A stretch of DNA of 64,000 bases, from NCBI GenBank assembly GCA_963522145.1, contig CAUQXI010000018.1:1-64000 (forward strand), in the 5' to 3' direction. The translations under genes and the position numbers were made by a program. Below, piece after piece: positions 51,983 to 60,831 of the stretch. This DNA is from Mesorhizobium_B sp963522145 (GTDB taxonomy: Bacteria > Pseudomonadota > Alphaproteobacteria > Rhizobiales > Rhizobiaceae). The first letter of the stretch is position 1. The number at the start of each line of letters is the position of its first letter. A model generated the notes under the pieces. It ran no database searches. It worked only from the letters and a program-made list of their open reading frames with translations, and was not told where the DNA came from.

Positions 51983-52939
51983 TCAGGTGATCGTGACGGG
52001 CTGCACCGGATCGGCCTTTCCACCCGGCACGGGAAGCGAGAAGGAGGGGCGCTCGAGGCCCGCATCGAGAAAAGCGGAGACAAGCGTGTTGGCCATCAGG
52101 AGCGAGATGGTCATCGGGCCGACGCCGCCCGGCACCGGCGTGATGGCGCCCGCGACCTCCGCCGCCTCCTTGAACGCCACGTCGCCCACGAGGCGGAATT
52201 TGCCCTCCCCCTTCTCAGGCGCTGCCACGCGGTTGATGCCGACATCGATCACGGTGGCGCCGGGCTTGATCCAGTCGCGCTTGACGAGCTCGGGCCGGCC
52301 CACGGCAGCGACCACGATATCGGCGCCGCGCACCACGCCGGGCAGATCCTTCGTGCGGCTGTGGGCGATCGTCACCGTGCCGTTGGCCGCAACGAGCAGG
52401 TTCGCCATCGGCTTGCCGACGATGTTGGAGCGGCCGATCACCACCGCGGACAGGCCCGACAGGTCGCTTCCGTGAATCTGCTCGATCAGGAGCATGCAGC
52501 CCGCCGGCGTGCAGGGCACGAAGCTTTTCGTGAACTCGCCCACGCCCACCATGCCGACATTGAGGAAGTGGAAGCCGTCGACATCCTTTTCGGGCGCGAT
52601 CGACTGGATGATGCGGCCGGCATTGATCTGCTCAGGCAGGGGAAGCTGGACGAGGATGCCGTGGATCGCGTCATCCTCGTTGAGGCTGTCGACCAGCTCG
52701 GCGAGCTGGTCCTCCGTGGTATCGTCGGGCAGCGTGTGCTGGACGGAATGGAAGCCGCATTCGGCGGCCTTGCGGGTCTTCGCGCCGACATAGACCTGCG
52801 AGGCGGGGTCTTCGCCCACCAGCACCACAGCCAGGCCCGGCTTGCGGTGGGTCTTGGCCGAGAACTCGGCGGCGCGCTGCTTGACGAGCGCGGCCACGTT
52901 TTCGGACTCGGCCTTTCCGTCGATGATGGTGGCGGGCAT
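51983..52939 (-). CDS. folD: Bifunctional methylenetetrahydrofolate dehydrogenase/cyclohydrolase
   Basis: Interconverts 5,10-methylene- and 10-formyl-tetrahydrofolate in one-carbon metabolism. The 318-residue protein has the FolD signatures VYVGAKTRKAAECG with the catalytic lysine, ILVQLPLPEQIN, PCTPAGCMLLIE, VVIGRSNIVGKPMANLL and PVPGGVGPMTISLLMANT. The ATG at 52939 is supported by homology (MPATIIDGKAES). It is slightly longer than the usual 285-300 residues because of a C-terminal extension (LPVPGGKADPVQPVTIT). Divergent from proC. Confidence 0.96.
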   Translation of the reverse strand: MPATIIDGKAESENVAALVKQRAAEFSAKTHRKPGLAVVLVGEDPASQVYVGAKTRKAAECGFHSVQHTLPDDTTEDQLAELVDSLNEDDAIHGILVQLPLPEQINAGRIIQSIAPEKDVDGFHFLNVGMVGVGEFTKSFVPCTPAGCMLLIEQIHGSDLSGLSAVVIGRSNIVGKPMANLLVAANGTVTIAHSRTKDLPGVVRGADIVVAAVGRPELVKRDWIKPGATVIDVGINRVAAPEKGEGKFRLVGDVAFKEAAEVAGAITPVPGGVGPMTISLLMANTLVSAFLDAGLERPSFSLPVPGGKADPVQPVTIT

Positions 52940-53081
52940 GGGATGGCGCACTCCGGCGGGGGTTGGTCTGCGGATACTCCTGTCGCGCGCGCCTGCCAAG
53001 CGCCGGTTGGGGCGCGCCATGCTTTGACGCACGGGGCGCGAGAGCTTTCCCATGCGCCACCCGCCGCGCTAGGGTGTTGTC

Positions 53082-53900
53082 ATGACAACGAGAATCATCC
53101 TCGCCGGCGCCGGCAATATGGGTTTCGCCATGCTCAAGGGCTGGCTCGACGGCGGCATCGTGGCGCCGGCCGAGGTGGCGGTGGTGGAGCCCGACGAGGC
53201 TTTGCGCACGCGCGCCGGCGAAACGGGCGCGCGTGGCTTTGCCGGAGCGGACGCGCTGCCCGCGGACGTCGCGCCCGAGCTGATCGTTCTCGCGGTGAAG
53301 CCGCAGGTGATCCGGGCCGCGCTCGACGGATACAAGCGCTTCGGCAATGGCGCAACAGTGTTCCTGAGCGTCGCGGCGGGCACGCCGATCAGCCTGTTCA
53401 CGGCGGTGCTGGGCGCGGAAACGCCCGTGATCCGCTGCATGCCCAACACCCCGGCCGCGATCGGCAAGGGCATGCTCGCGACATTCGCGAACGCGCGTGT
53501 GAGCAAGGAGGCGCAAGGCTTCGTGGCGCGCCTGCTCGGCGCGAGCGGCGTGGTGACCGCCCTGCCCCGCGAAGAGCTGATGGATGCGGTGACGGCCGTG
53601 TCCGGCTCCGGCCCGGCCTATCTCTTTCTGTTCATCGAGTGCCTGGAGGCGGCCGCGCGCGACGCCGGCCTGCCGCCCGACACCGCCGCCATCCTCGCCC
53701 GCCAGACCGTGTGGGGCTCAGCCAGCCTCGCCGCGGAATCGCCGCATCCCCCGGCCGAACTCCGCCGCCAGGTCACCAGCCCCAACGGCACCACGGCTGC
53801 CGCGCTGTCGGTGCTGATGGGGGAAGACGGGTTGGAGGGTTTGCTCAGCCGCGCGGTGGAGGCGGCACGGGAACGGTCGGTGGAGTTGGGGCGGGGGTGA
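53082..53900 (+). CDS. proC: Pyrroline-5-carboxylate reductase
   Basis: Last step of proline synthesis: NADPH-dependent reduction of pyrroline-5-carboxylate. The 272-residue protein opens with the Rossmann motif IILAGAGNMGFAMLKGWL, continues with VLAVKPQ, RCMPNTPAAIGKGM and the family signature around VSGSGPAYLFLFIECLEAAA, and ends with TSPNGTTAAALSVL and a helical dimerisation tail. The ATG at 53082 is the natural start. Length is usual for the family. Confidence 0.96.
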   Translation: MTTRIILAGAGNMGFAMLKGWLDGGIVAPAEVAVVEPDEALRTRAGETGARGFAGADALPADVAPELIVLAVKPQVIRAALDGYKRFGNGATVFLSVAAGTPISLFTAVLGAETPVIRCMPNTPAAIGKGMLATFANARVSKEAQGFVARLLGASGVVTALPREELMDAVTAVSGSGPAYLFLFIECLEAAARDAGLPPDTAAILARQTVWGSASLAAESPHPPAELRRQVTSPNGTTAAALSVLMGEDGLEGLLSRAVEAARERSVELGRG

Positions 53901-53946
53901 AGCACCTGCCACATTAGCTTAGACTAAGGGATTATGCGGCGAGAAC

Positions 53947-54591
53947 ATGCTGAGCGGAAAGTTGGTAAGCTGGTGGTTTTCGCCTGAAGGTCTAACAGCC
54001 GCGACATGGGTGTATGCAGGTGCTACCGCTGTACTTGCGTTAGCAACACTTCTCCTTGCCTGCGCCGCTATGAAAGCGGGTCGACAATGGAACTACGAGT
54101 TGAAGGAGCGAAGAAAAGCAGCACGCGCAAAATTCACCGATGACTTCATAAAAACTCCTGGCGCACGAAATGCAACTTTGATGCTGTTCAGTTCCGATCG
54201 CGAGATTCCACTATGGGATGCCGCTGATCCTGCAGATCGATATCACCCGGTCAACTGGAAGGACGTTGAGGATGCATTTACACCTGAGAGAATAGAGGCG
54301 GGCCATCGCTTCTATTCAAATACACCTAAGCACACAGCGATAAGAGATTCTTTCGATGATTTTTTCGGAAGATTGAATTATCTCAACTCGTTATTAGACG
54401 ACAATCTCATAAGCGATGATGACGCCCATTCGATTGCAAGCCCCTGGTTAAATGCACTTGATTTCAGCAAAAACGCTCACCCTCATATTGCAAGAATAAA
54501 TGAATACATAGTCGCTCATCATATTACTCAAATTGCCGCACTCATGAAGTGGATGCGAAGAGTCAGTGAGCCTACAGCCCATAAAAGGTGA
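53947..54591 (+). CDS. Hypothetical membrane-anchored protein, probably acquired
   Basis: A 214-residue protein with one N-terminal span (residues about 20-42, WVYAGATAVLALATLLLACA) and a basic cytoplasmic part (KERRKAARAKF) followed by a helical domain with DDFFGRLNYLNSLLDDNLIS and DWKD-like features. The layout resembles DUF4760-type proteins, but I cannot confirm that. The base and codon use differ sharply from the neighbours: many A/T-ending codons (ata, tta, aaa). It lies between proC and tRNA-Thr, a place where foreign genes often sit. Function unknown. Confidence 0.75.
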   Translation: MLSGKLVSWWFSPEGLTAATWVYAGATAVLALATLLLACAAMKAGRQWNYELKERRKAARAKFTDDFIKTPGARNATLMLFSSDREIPLWDAADPADRYHPVNWKDVEDAFTPERIEAGHRFYSNTPKHTAIRDSFDDFFGRLNYLNSLLDDNLISDDDAHSIASPWLNALDFSKNAHPHIARINEYIVAHHITQIAALMKWMRRVSEPTAHKR

Positions 54592-54673
54592 TCCTGTTCC
54601 TCCGGCGCAGATTTAGGATGCTGCCCGTTGCGCAACAGCAGCTTGAGACAAGACCAAACCTGGGGTGTGAAAA

Positions 54674-54748
<75 letters not shown>

Positions 54749-54846
54749 CCTTTGAACGGGGCGGACTTCTGGCATATCGGGCGGGAGGGTGCAAGGTGAT
54801 ATGATGGGGTTTGCGGCCGTGGCTCGCGCCGCATCGGGGTGAGCGG

Positions 54847-55098
54847 ATGGTGGACAAGAAACCGGGTGGAAGCGAGGCAACGCGGAAGGCGCGGCTGGCG
54901 GAGGAGCTGCGGGCCAATCTGGCGCGGCGCAAGGGGCAGGCGCGGGCACGGCGCGAGGGTGCGGCGGATCAGCGGCCGGATGGGCTGGGTGTCGGAAGGC
55001 CCGAGGTCGCGCAGAAAACCTCAGGGATGGACGCGCAAGAAGCGGTGAGCGAGGAGCCCGGTACCGTGCAACTGGAAACCGATAAGCTCGTCTCCTAG
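54847..55098 (+). CDS. Small basic protein upstream of murA
   Basis: An 83-residue protein. The core ATRKARLAEELRANLARRK, extended by GQARARREG, is rich in Arg, Ala and Leu and is predicted to be one long amphipathic helix; the tail is acidic and less ordered. Similar short proteins with an R/K-K-A-x-L-A-E-x-L-R-x-N-L-x-R-R-K core are common in Rhizobiales near murA. Function unknown. The ATG at 54847 gives MVDKKPGGSEATRK. The gene has a second, damaged copy immediately downstream. Confidence 0.7.
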   Translation: MVDKKPGGSEATRKARLAEELRANLARRKGQARARREGAADQRPDGLGVGRPEVAQKTSGMDAQEAVSEEPGTVQLETDKLVS

Positions 55099-55361
55099 CA
55101 ATCAAGAGCCAGAGTGAGAGGCGGCGCGGAAGGCGCGGCTGGCGGAGGAGTTGCGGGCCAATCTGGCGCGCCGCAAGGGGCAGGCGCGGGCGCGGCGCGA
55201 GGGTGCGGCGGATCAGCGGCCGGATAGGCTGGGGATCAGGGCGCACGCGACCGCGTCGGGAAGTAGTGGAATGAGCACGGAGGAGATCCGCGGCGAGGAG
55301 TCGGGCACCGGCTTGCTGAAAAGCGATAAGTTCGGCTGCTAACAATCAAGAGGCAGAGTGA
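54882..55361 (+). repeat. Tandem direct duplication of about 240 bp
   Basis: The segment from 54882 recurs at 55126, 244 bp on, nearly identical over the first 108 bases (54882-54989 against 55126-55233). A second block of similarity links the gene ends: TAGCAATCAAGAG at about 55096 and TAACAATCAAGAG at about 55340, each followed by a CAGAGTGA sequence. The middle parts have diverged. Confidence 0.85.
55118..55342 (+). pseudogene. Second, start-less copy of the small basic protein gene
   Basis: The frame reads the same core (ARKARLAEELRANLARRK) and a diverged tail ending in SDKFGC. A TGA at 55115 lies in frame just before the core and there is no ATG or GTG before it; only a TTG at 55151 within the core could start a 63-residue product, and it has no good ribosome binding site at the right distance. 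It is therefore probably a decaying duplicate. Confidence 0.6.
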
Positions 55362-55580
55362 CGGTCAGCGGGCGACAGGCAGAGCCGCGCCGCGACGGGC
55401 AACGCGCCTCCACGCGCGAAGCGCGGCAAGCGTGCCACGGATGCGGGGTGAAATCATGCGCGGGAGGCGGGCGGGCTTTTAATTTCGCCACATGTTGAGG
55501 TAAGGGGCGCGTTTGGTTTTCCGCGCCTGAGGTTTCCAGCTCCGCGCGGGCATTGTTTTTCTCGCGCGAGGTTTCCAGTC

Positions 55581-56870
55581 ATGGACCGCATCAGAATCGT
55601 CGGCGGCAACGCGCTTTCGGGCACGATCCCCATTTCGGGCGCGAAGAATGCCGCCCTGCCCCTGATGATCGCCTCGCTGCTGACAGACGACACGCTGACG
55701 CTGGAAAACGTGCCGCATCTGGCCGATGTCGAGCAGCTGATCCGCATCCTCGGCAATCACGGCGTCGATTATTCGGTGAATGGCCGGCGCGAGCGCCAGC
55801 AGGGCGGGCACGGGCGCACCATCCATTTCACCGCGCGCCGCATCGTGGACACCACCGCGCCTTACGAGCTCGTGTCCAAGATGCGCGCGAGCTTCTGGGT
55901 GATCGGCCCGCTTCTTGCCCGCATGGGCGAGGCGCGCGTGTCGCTGCCGGGCGGCTGCGCCATCGGCACGCGGCCGGTGGACCTTTTCATCGACGGGTTG
56001 CGGGCGCTGGGCGCCGAGATCGAGATCGAGAGCGGCTATGCGGTGGCGAAGGCCAAAGGCGGGCTCAAGGGCGCGCGCTTCGTTTTCCCCAAAGTGTCGG
56101 TCGGCGCGACCCATGTGCTGATGATGGCGGCCTCGCTCGCCAAGGGCGAGACCGTGCTGGAAAACGCTGCGCGCGAGCCGGAAGTGGTGAACCTCGCCGA
56201 CTGCCTCAACGCGATGGGCGCGAAGGTGACGGGTGCCGGCACCGCGACGATCCGCATCGAGGGTGTCGATACGCTGCGCGGCGCGCGCGTGCCCGTGATC
56301 CCTGACCGGATCGAGACGGGCACCTATGCGATGGCGGTGGCGATGACGGGCGGCGACGTGGTGCTGGAGGGCGCGCGCGCCGACCTGCTCGACACCGCTC
56401 TCGACGTGCTGCGCCAGACGGGCGCGGAGATCACGGCGCTTAACCACGGCATCCGCGTTTATCGCAACGGCGCAGGCATTTCGCCGGTGGACATCACGAC
56501 GGAGCCGTTCCCCGGCTTCCCGACCGACCTCCAGGCGCAGTTCATGGGGCTGATGACCATGGCGCGGGGCCGCTCGCATATCACCGAAACGATCTTCGAG
56601 AACCGCTTCATGCATGTGAGCGAACTCGCGCGTCTCGGCGCGCAGATTTCGCTCAACGGGCAGACGGCGCTGGTGGAAGGTGTTTCGAGGCTCAAGGGCG
56701 CGCCCGTGATGGCGACAGACCTGCGCGCCTCCGTGTCGCTGGTGATCGCGGGGTTGGCGGCGGAAGGGGAAACGCTGGTCAACCGCGTTTATCATCTCGA
56801 TCGCGGCTTCGAGCGGCTGGAAGAAAAGCTCGTCGCCTGCGGCGCGGAGGTGGAGCGCATTTCGGGCTGA
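55581..56870 (+). CDS. murA: UDP-N-acetylglucosamine 1-carboxyvinyltransferase
   Basis: First committed step of peptidoglycan synthesis: transfers enolpyruvate from PEP to UDP-GlcNAc; target of fosfomycin. The 429-residue protein has SGTIPISGAKNAALPLMIAS with the conserved Lys-Asn, Cys126 in LPGGCAIGTRPVDLF (equivalent to catalytic Cys115 of E. coli, so fosfomycin sensitivity is expected), and DITTEPFPGFPTDLQAQFMG. The ATG at 55581 matches homologs. The 219 bases before it, after the small-gene duplication, show no gene. Confidence 0.97.
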   Translation: MDRIRIVGGNALSGTIPISGAKNAALPLMIASLLTDDTLTLENVPHLADVEQLIRILGNHGVDYSVNGRRERQQGGHGRTIHFTARRIVDTTAPYELVSKMRASFWVIGPLLARMGEARVSLPGGCAIGTRPVDLFIDGLRALGAEIEIESGYAVAKAKGGLKGARFVFPKVSVGATHVLMMAASLAKGETVLENAAREPEVVNLADCLNAMGAKVTGAGTATIRIEGVDTLRGARVPVIPDRIETGTYAMAVAMTGGDVVLEGARADLLDTALDVLRQTGAEITALNHGIRVYRNGAGISPVDITTEPFPGFPTDLQAQFMGLMTMARGRSHITETIFENRFMHVSELARLGAQISLNGQTALVEGVSRLKGAPVMATDLRASVSLVIAGLAAEGETLVNRVYHLDRGFERLEEKLVACGAEVERISG

Positions 56871-57010
56871 GAGCACGCGCGAGGCTCTCTCCGCGGGCTT
56901 TGCGCACAGGCCGGGTGTTTCCTGAAAGAAATGCGCTACCTCTCGGCTCGTGTTCCTTACACCAACCGATTTTGCCTCGGGGAACCGCGAAAAGGCTTGG
57001 AGTTCTTGCC

Positions 57011-57448
57011 ATGACGCCGCTCAAGCTCGCAGCGCTCGACACCGATGACCTTTCCGTCATGTCGGCGCATCTGCAGGATGCCGTCTTGAAGGTGTCCGAC
57101 ATCGACTACATGCCCCAGCGCAAGGAGTTCGCGCTTGCGGTGAACCGCTTCGCCTGGGAGGCGCGCGGCGGCTCGTTCTTCCGCCGGCAGCATCAAAGGC
57201 GGCGCGCCGTGCTGCAATTCGCGCGGGTGAACGCGGTGCGCACCACAGGCATCGATCGGGCAAAGGGAGAGGACGTGCTGTCGCTTCTCGCGGTGCGCTT
57301 CAACGGGGGGGAAGCGCCGGCTGGCGCGGTAGAGTTGGTGTTTTCCGGTGGGGCCACGATCCGCATCGAGGTGGAATGCATCGAGGCGCGGCTGGCCGAT
57401 CTCGGCAGCGCGTGGGAAACCGCCTCGCGGCCCGCGCACAGGGTATAG
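57011..57448 (+). CDS. DUF2948 family protein
   Basis: A 145-residue protein of a family nearly restricted to alphaproteobacteria. It has the characteristic start LKLAALDTDDLSVMSAHLQD, then YMPQRKEFALAVNRFAWE, and a closing block RIEVECIEARLADLGSAWET. Function unknown. Between murA and hisD in the conserved order, 5 bp before hisD. The ATG at 57011 was chosen by the family N-terminus; the frame is open from 56900 without homology. Confidence 0.92.
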   Translation: MTPLKLAALDTDDLSVMSAHLQDAVLKVSDIDYMPQRKEFALAVNRFAWEARGGSFFRRQHQRRRAVLQFARVNAVRTTGIDRAKGEDVLSLLAVRFNGGEAPAGAVELVFSGGATIRIEVECIEARLADLGSAWETASRPAHRV

Positions 57449-57453
57449 GCGGC

Positions 57454-58746
57454 ATGGCGCAGCGTCTTCATCACAGCGATCCCGGATTCGAGCAGGCATT
57501 CTCCGCCTTTCTTTCCACCAAGCGCGAGGCGTCTCCGGATGTCGAGCGCGCGGTGCGCGACATCATCGCGGCGGTGCGGGCCGAGGGCGACACGGCGCTG
57601 CTTCGCTTCACGGAAGAGTTCGACCACGCCGACCTTGCCGCGCTCGGCATCAGGGTCGGGGAGGACGAGATCGAGCAAGCGGTCGCAGCCTGCGATGCTC
57701 AAGCGATCGAGGCGCTGGAATTTGCGGCGCGGCGCATCCGCTCGCATCACGAGCGCCAGCGCCCGCAGGATGACCGCTATACGGACGGGCTCGGCGTCGA
57801 GCTCGGCTCGCGCTGGACGGCGATCGAATCCGTAGGGCTTTATGTTCCGGGCGGCACGGCGAGCTATCCCTCATCCGTGCTGATGAATGCGATCCCCGCG
57901 AGCGTCGCGGGCGTTCCGCGCATCGCGATGGTGGTGCCGGCGCCGTCGGGCCGGATCAATCCGCTGGTGCTGGCCGCGGCCCGCCTCGGCGGCGTGCACG
58001 AGATCTTCCGCGTCGGCGGCGCGCAGGCCGTTGCCGCCCTCGCCTATGGCACAGAAACGATCCGTCCCGTGGCGAAGATCGTCGGGCCGGGCAATGCCTA
58101 TGTCGCGGCGGCCAAGCGGCAGGTCTTCGGCGCGGTCGGCATCGACGCGGTGGCGGGGCCTTCCGAGGTGTTGGTGATCGCCGATCGCGACAATGATCCC
58201 GACTGGATCGCCGCCGACCTGCTCGCTCAGGCCGAGCACGATACGGCCGCGCAGTCGATCCTGATCACCGACGACGAGGGTTTTGCCCGCGCGGTGGAGC
58301 AGGCGGTGGAACGCCAGCTGGCCCGCCTGCCGCGCGGAGAGATCGCGGCGGCGAGCTGGCGCGATTTCGGCGCGGTGATCGTGGTGGCGCATCTTCAGGA
58401 CGCCGTGCCGCTCGCCGACCGGATCGCAGCCGAGCATGTGGAACTGGCGGTGGCCGAGCCTGAGATGCTGCTTGCGGAGCTGCGCAATGCGGGCGCGGTG
58501 TTTCTCGGGCGGCATACGCCGGAGGCGATCGGCGACTATGTGGCGGGCTCAAACCATGTTCTGCCCACCGCGCGCTCCGCGCGCTTCTCGTCGGGCCTGT
58601 CCGTGGGGGAATTCGTCAAGCGCACCTCGGTGCTGCGCCTCGACGCGGCTTCGCTTCGGGCTCTGGCCGGCCCGGCCATGGCCCTGGCCGCGGCTGAAGG
58701 GCTTGATGCCCATGCGCGATCGATTGCGGTGCGTCTCAACATCTGA
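57454..58746 (+). CDS. hisD: Histidinol dehydrogenase
   Basis: Last two oxidations of histidine synthesis, from L-histidinol to L-histidine with two NAD; a zinc enzyme. The 430-residue protein shows SVGLYVPGGTASYPSSVLMN, RVGGAQAVAALAYGTETI, VGPGNAYVAAAKRQVFG, DAVAGPSEVLVIAD, LLAQAEHDTAAQSILI with the zinc-binding His, and EHVELA. The ATG at 57454 is preceded by AGGCGGC. It lies 5 bp after the DUF2948 gene; the hisG/hisZ genes are 50 kb away. Confidence 0.96.
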   Translation: MAQRLHHSDPGFEQAFSAFLSTKREASPDVERAVRDIIAAVRAEGDTALLRFTEEFDHADLAALGIRVGEDEIEQAVAACDAQAIEALEFAARRIRSHHERQRPQDDRYTDGLGVELGSRWTAIESVGLYVPGGTASYPSSVLMNAIPASVAGVPRIAMVVPAPSGRINPLVLAAARLGGVHEIFRVGGAQAVAALAYGTETIRPVAKIVGPGNAYVAAAKRQVFGAVGIDAVAGPSEVLVIADRDNDPDWIAADLLAQAEHDTAAQSILITDDEGFARAVEQAVERQLARLPRGEIAAASWRDFGAVIVVAHLQDAVPLADRIAAEHVELAVAEPEMLLAELRNAGAVFLGRHTPEAIGDYVAGSNHVLPTARSARFSSGLSVGEFVKRTSVLRLDAASLRALAGPAMALAAAEGLDAHARSIAVRLNI

Positions 58747-58754
58747 ATGAGCTG

Positions 58755-59240
58755 ATGACCGCTGCTGCCGATCACGCTCGCAGGCTCGTCGAGATCTCGC
58801 TCGACCAAACGATCGGCCGCTCGACCCCGGAGGTCGAGCATGAGCGCGCCGTCGCGATTTTCGATCTGATCGAGGAAAACAGCTTCTTTCCTGTGGGCGA
58901 CGATCAGGACGGCCCCTATGCGCTGCGCCTTTCACTGATCGAACACCGAATGGTGTTCGCGATCGCGCGGCCCGGGGGAGAGACGGTTGCCACCCACATC
59001 CTGTCGCTCGGTCCCTTTCGCAGGCTGGTGAAGGATTACCGGATGATCTGCGACAGCTACTATCAGGCGATCCGGCTTGCCTCGCCCAGCAAGATCCAGG
59101 CGATCGACATGGGCAGGCGCGGGCTGCATGACGAAGGCAGTCACCTGCTGATCGAGCGGCTGGGCGGCAAGATCGAGATGGATTTTCCGACCGCGCGTCG
59201 CCTCTTCACCTTGCTCTGCGTGCTGCATTGGCGGGGCTGA
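58755..59240 (+). CDS. UPF0262 family protein
   Basis: A 161-residue protein of the UPF0262 family, typical of alphaproteobacteria. Blocks: ISLDQTIGRSTPEVEHERAV, FDLIEENSFFPVGDDQDGPY, LRLSLIEHRMVFAI, LGPFRRLVKDYRMICDSYY, and IDMGRRGLHDEGSHLLIERL. Function unknown. Its end overlaps the next gene by 13 bp and it lies 8 bp after hisD, so it is part of the same operon. Confidence 0.93.
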   Translation: MTAAADHARRLVEISLDQTIGRSTPEVEHERAVAIFDLIEENSFFPVGDDQDGPYALRLSLIEHRMVFAIARPGGETVATHILSLGPFRRLVKDYRMICDSYYQAIRLASPSKIQAIDMGRRGLHDEGSHLLIERLGGKIEMDFPTARRLFTLLCVLHWRG

Positions 59241-59725
59241 CGCTGCCGGGTGACGAAGAGCGGCCTGCGCGGGCGCGCTCGGTGCTGTTCATGTGCGGGC
59301 AGAACGTGGTGCGCTCGCCGCTGGCTGAGACGCTCGCGCGCGCACTCCTGCCGCCCGGCACTTTCGTGTCGTCCGCCGGCGTGCGCCCGGGCGAGCGCGA
59401 CCCGTTCGTGGACGCCGTGCTGGCGGAGATCGGACTCGACCTCGGCGAGCACCAGCCGCATACGCTCGACGACCTGGAGGACGACTACTTCGACCTGATC
59501 GTCACCCTCTCGCCCGAAGCGCACCATGCCGCGCTCGATCTCACGCGCTCGCTCGCCGCCGAGGTGGAGTACTGGCCGACGCCCGACCCGACGAGCGCCA
59601 CGGGCACGCGCGAGCAGATCATGGCAAGCTACCGTGACACGCGAGATCGGCTCCGCAGCCGGATCGCGAGCCGGTTTCCCCCGGTGGCGAATGAAGAAGC
59701 GGCTGACGCGGACGACCGTTCCTGA
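59228..59725 (+). CDS. Low molecular weight phosphatase family protein
   Basis: A 165-residue protein of the LMW protein-tyrosine phosphatase/arsenate reductase fold. The P-loop CGQNVVRS, a C-x5-R-S motif, lies near residue 23 in SVLFMCGQNVVRSPLAE, and the usual general-acid Asp-Pro loop appears as TPDPTSATGTREQ near residue 117. Its substrate may be a phosphotyrosine protein. The start is TTG at 59228, overlapping the UPF0262 gene, with no strong ribosome binding site; coupling would explain that. Confidence 0.88.
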   Translation: MAGLTLPGDEERPARARSVLFMCGQNVVRSPLAETLARALLPPGTFVSSAGVRPGERDPFVDAVLAEIGLDLGEHQPHTLDDLEDDYFDLIVTLSPEAHHAALDLTRSLAAEVEYWPTPDPTSATGTREQIMASYRDTRDRLRSRIASRFPPVANEEAADADDRS

Positions 59726-59818
59726 GCAGGCGCCTGCGCCGAGCATCCGATTTTGCCGCGCCCGTGTTCACATCGGGGAAACAATCAGGTAGGTTCACCG
59801 GTGTTTCAGGGTGCCAGG

Positions 59819-59845
59819 CGGGGCTTGGGGCCCCGTTTCGTTGTT
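59819..59845 (+). terminator. Weak terminator or leader hairpin before infA
   Basis: CGGGGC (59819-59824) and GCCCCG (59830-59835) with a 5-base loop, followed by TTTCGTTGTTT. It could end the hisD operon or act in the infA leader; it lies 66 bp before the infA start. Confidence 0.45.
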
Positions 59846-59900
59846 TGCGCACCCGTAGAAGCTCGCTCTTTCGTGGCGGAGCTCAAGTCAAAGGACGAGA

Positions 59901-60119
59901 ATGCCGAAGGAAGAAGTCCTGGAATTTCCAGGCATCGTGACCGAACTGCTGCCCAATGCCATGTTCCGCGTCAAGCTCGAGAACGAGCACGAGATCGTTG
60001 CCCATACCGCCGGCCGCATGCGCAAGAACCGCATCCGCGTGCTGACGGGCGACAAGGTGCTCGTGGAGATGACACCCTATGACCTGACCAAGGGCCGGAT
60101 CACCTATCGCTTCAAGTAA
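59901..60119 (+). CDS. infA: Translation initiation factor IF-1
   Basis: A 72-residue OB-fold protein that occupies the A site of the 30S subunit during initiation. The sequence is the typical one: MPKEEVLEFPGIVTELLPNA, then MFRVKLENEHEIVAHTAGRM, RKNRIRVLTGDKVLVEMTP, and YDLTKGRITYRFK. The start is unambiguous. It is preceded by a 175-base gap likely to hold its promoter and followed by maf 88 bp later. Confidence 0.98.
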   Translation: MPKEEVLEFPGIVTELLPNAMFRVKLENEHEIVAHTAGRMRKNRIRVLTGDKVLVEMTPYDLTKGRITYRFK

Positions 60120-60207
60120 GCGCGTTTCGTTGCGGGCGTGCGGCTGAAAGGCGTCGAGGGATTTCTCCCGGCCCGTGGTTCTACTTCCTGTTCGAGCCGA
60201 TTTCGCC

Positions 60208-60831
60208 ATGACCGAACCCCATCCGCTCGTGCTTGCTTCCGGCTCGCCGCGCCGCATTGAGCTTCTCGCCCAGGCCGGCATCGCGCCGGATCGGCTCTTT
60301 CCTGCCGACCTGGATGAGACGCCGCAGCGGGCGGAACATCCGCGCTCGCTCGCCAAGCGATTGTCACGAGCAAAGGCGGAAAAGGCCGACGAGGCGCTGC
60401 GCCGCGAGCCCGGCCTCGAACGGGCCTTCATCATCGCCGCCGACACGGTTGTCGCGGTCGGTCGTCGTATCCTGCCCAAGCCGGATTATTCCGAGGAAGC
60501 CGCCAACTGCCTCGGCCTGCTGTCGGGCCGTTCGCATCGCGTTTATTCGGGTGTCTGCCTCATCGCGCCCGGCAACAAGCTGCGCCAGCGGCTGGTGGAA
60601 ACGCGCGTCCGCTTCAAGCGCTTGTCGACGCGCGAGATCGAGGATTACATCGCGTCCGGCGAGTGGCGCGGCAAGGCCGGCGGCTATGCCGTGCAGGGCA
60701 TCGCCGGCAGCTTCGTGGTGAAGCTCGTGGGGTCCTACACCAATGTGGTGGGCCTGCCGCTTTACGAAACGATGCAGCTGCTGGACGGCGAGGGATTTCC
60801 GGTGCGCGGCGGCTGGATTCCCGGCGCATGA
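60208..60831 (+). CDS. maf: Maf-like nucleotide pyrophosphatase
   Basis: A 207-residue Maf/Ham1-fold enzyme that hydrolyses non-canonical or m7G/dTTP-type nucleoside triphosphates, protecting nucleic acids and influencing septum formation. Motifs: LASGSPRRIELLAQAG at the N-terminus, IAADTVVAVGRRILPKP, GKAGGYAVQGIAGSFV and YTNVVGLPLYET. The ATG at 60208 opens MTEPHPLVLASGSPRR, which is the family start. Its stop overlaps the ATG of yacG (ATGA). Confidence 0.94.
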   Translation: MTEPHPLVLASGSPRRIELLAQAGIAPDRLFPADLDETPQRAEHPRSLAKRLSRAKAEKADEALRREPGLERAFIIAADTVVAVGRRILPKPDYSEEAANCLGLLSGRSHRVYSGVCLIAPGNKLRQRLVETRVRFKRLSTREIEDYIASGEWRGKAGGYAVQGIAGSFVVKLVGSYTNVVGLPLYETMQLLDGEGFPVRGGWIPGA

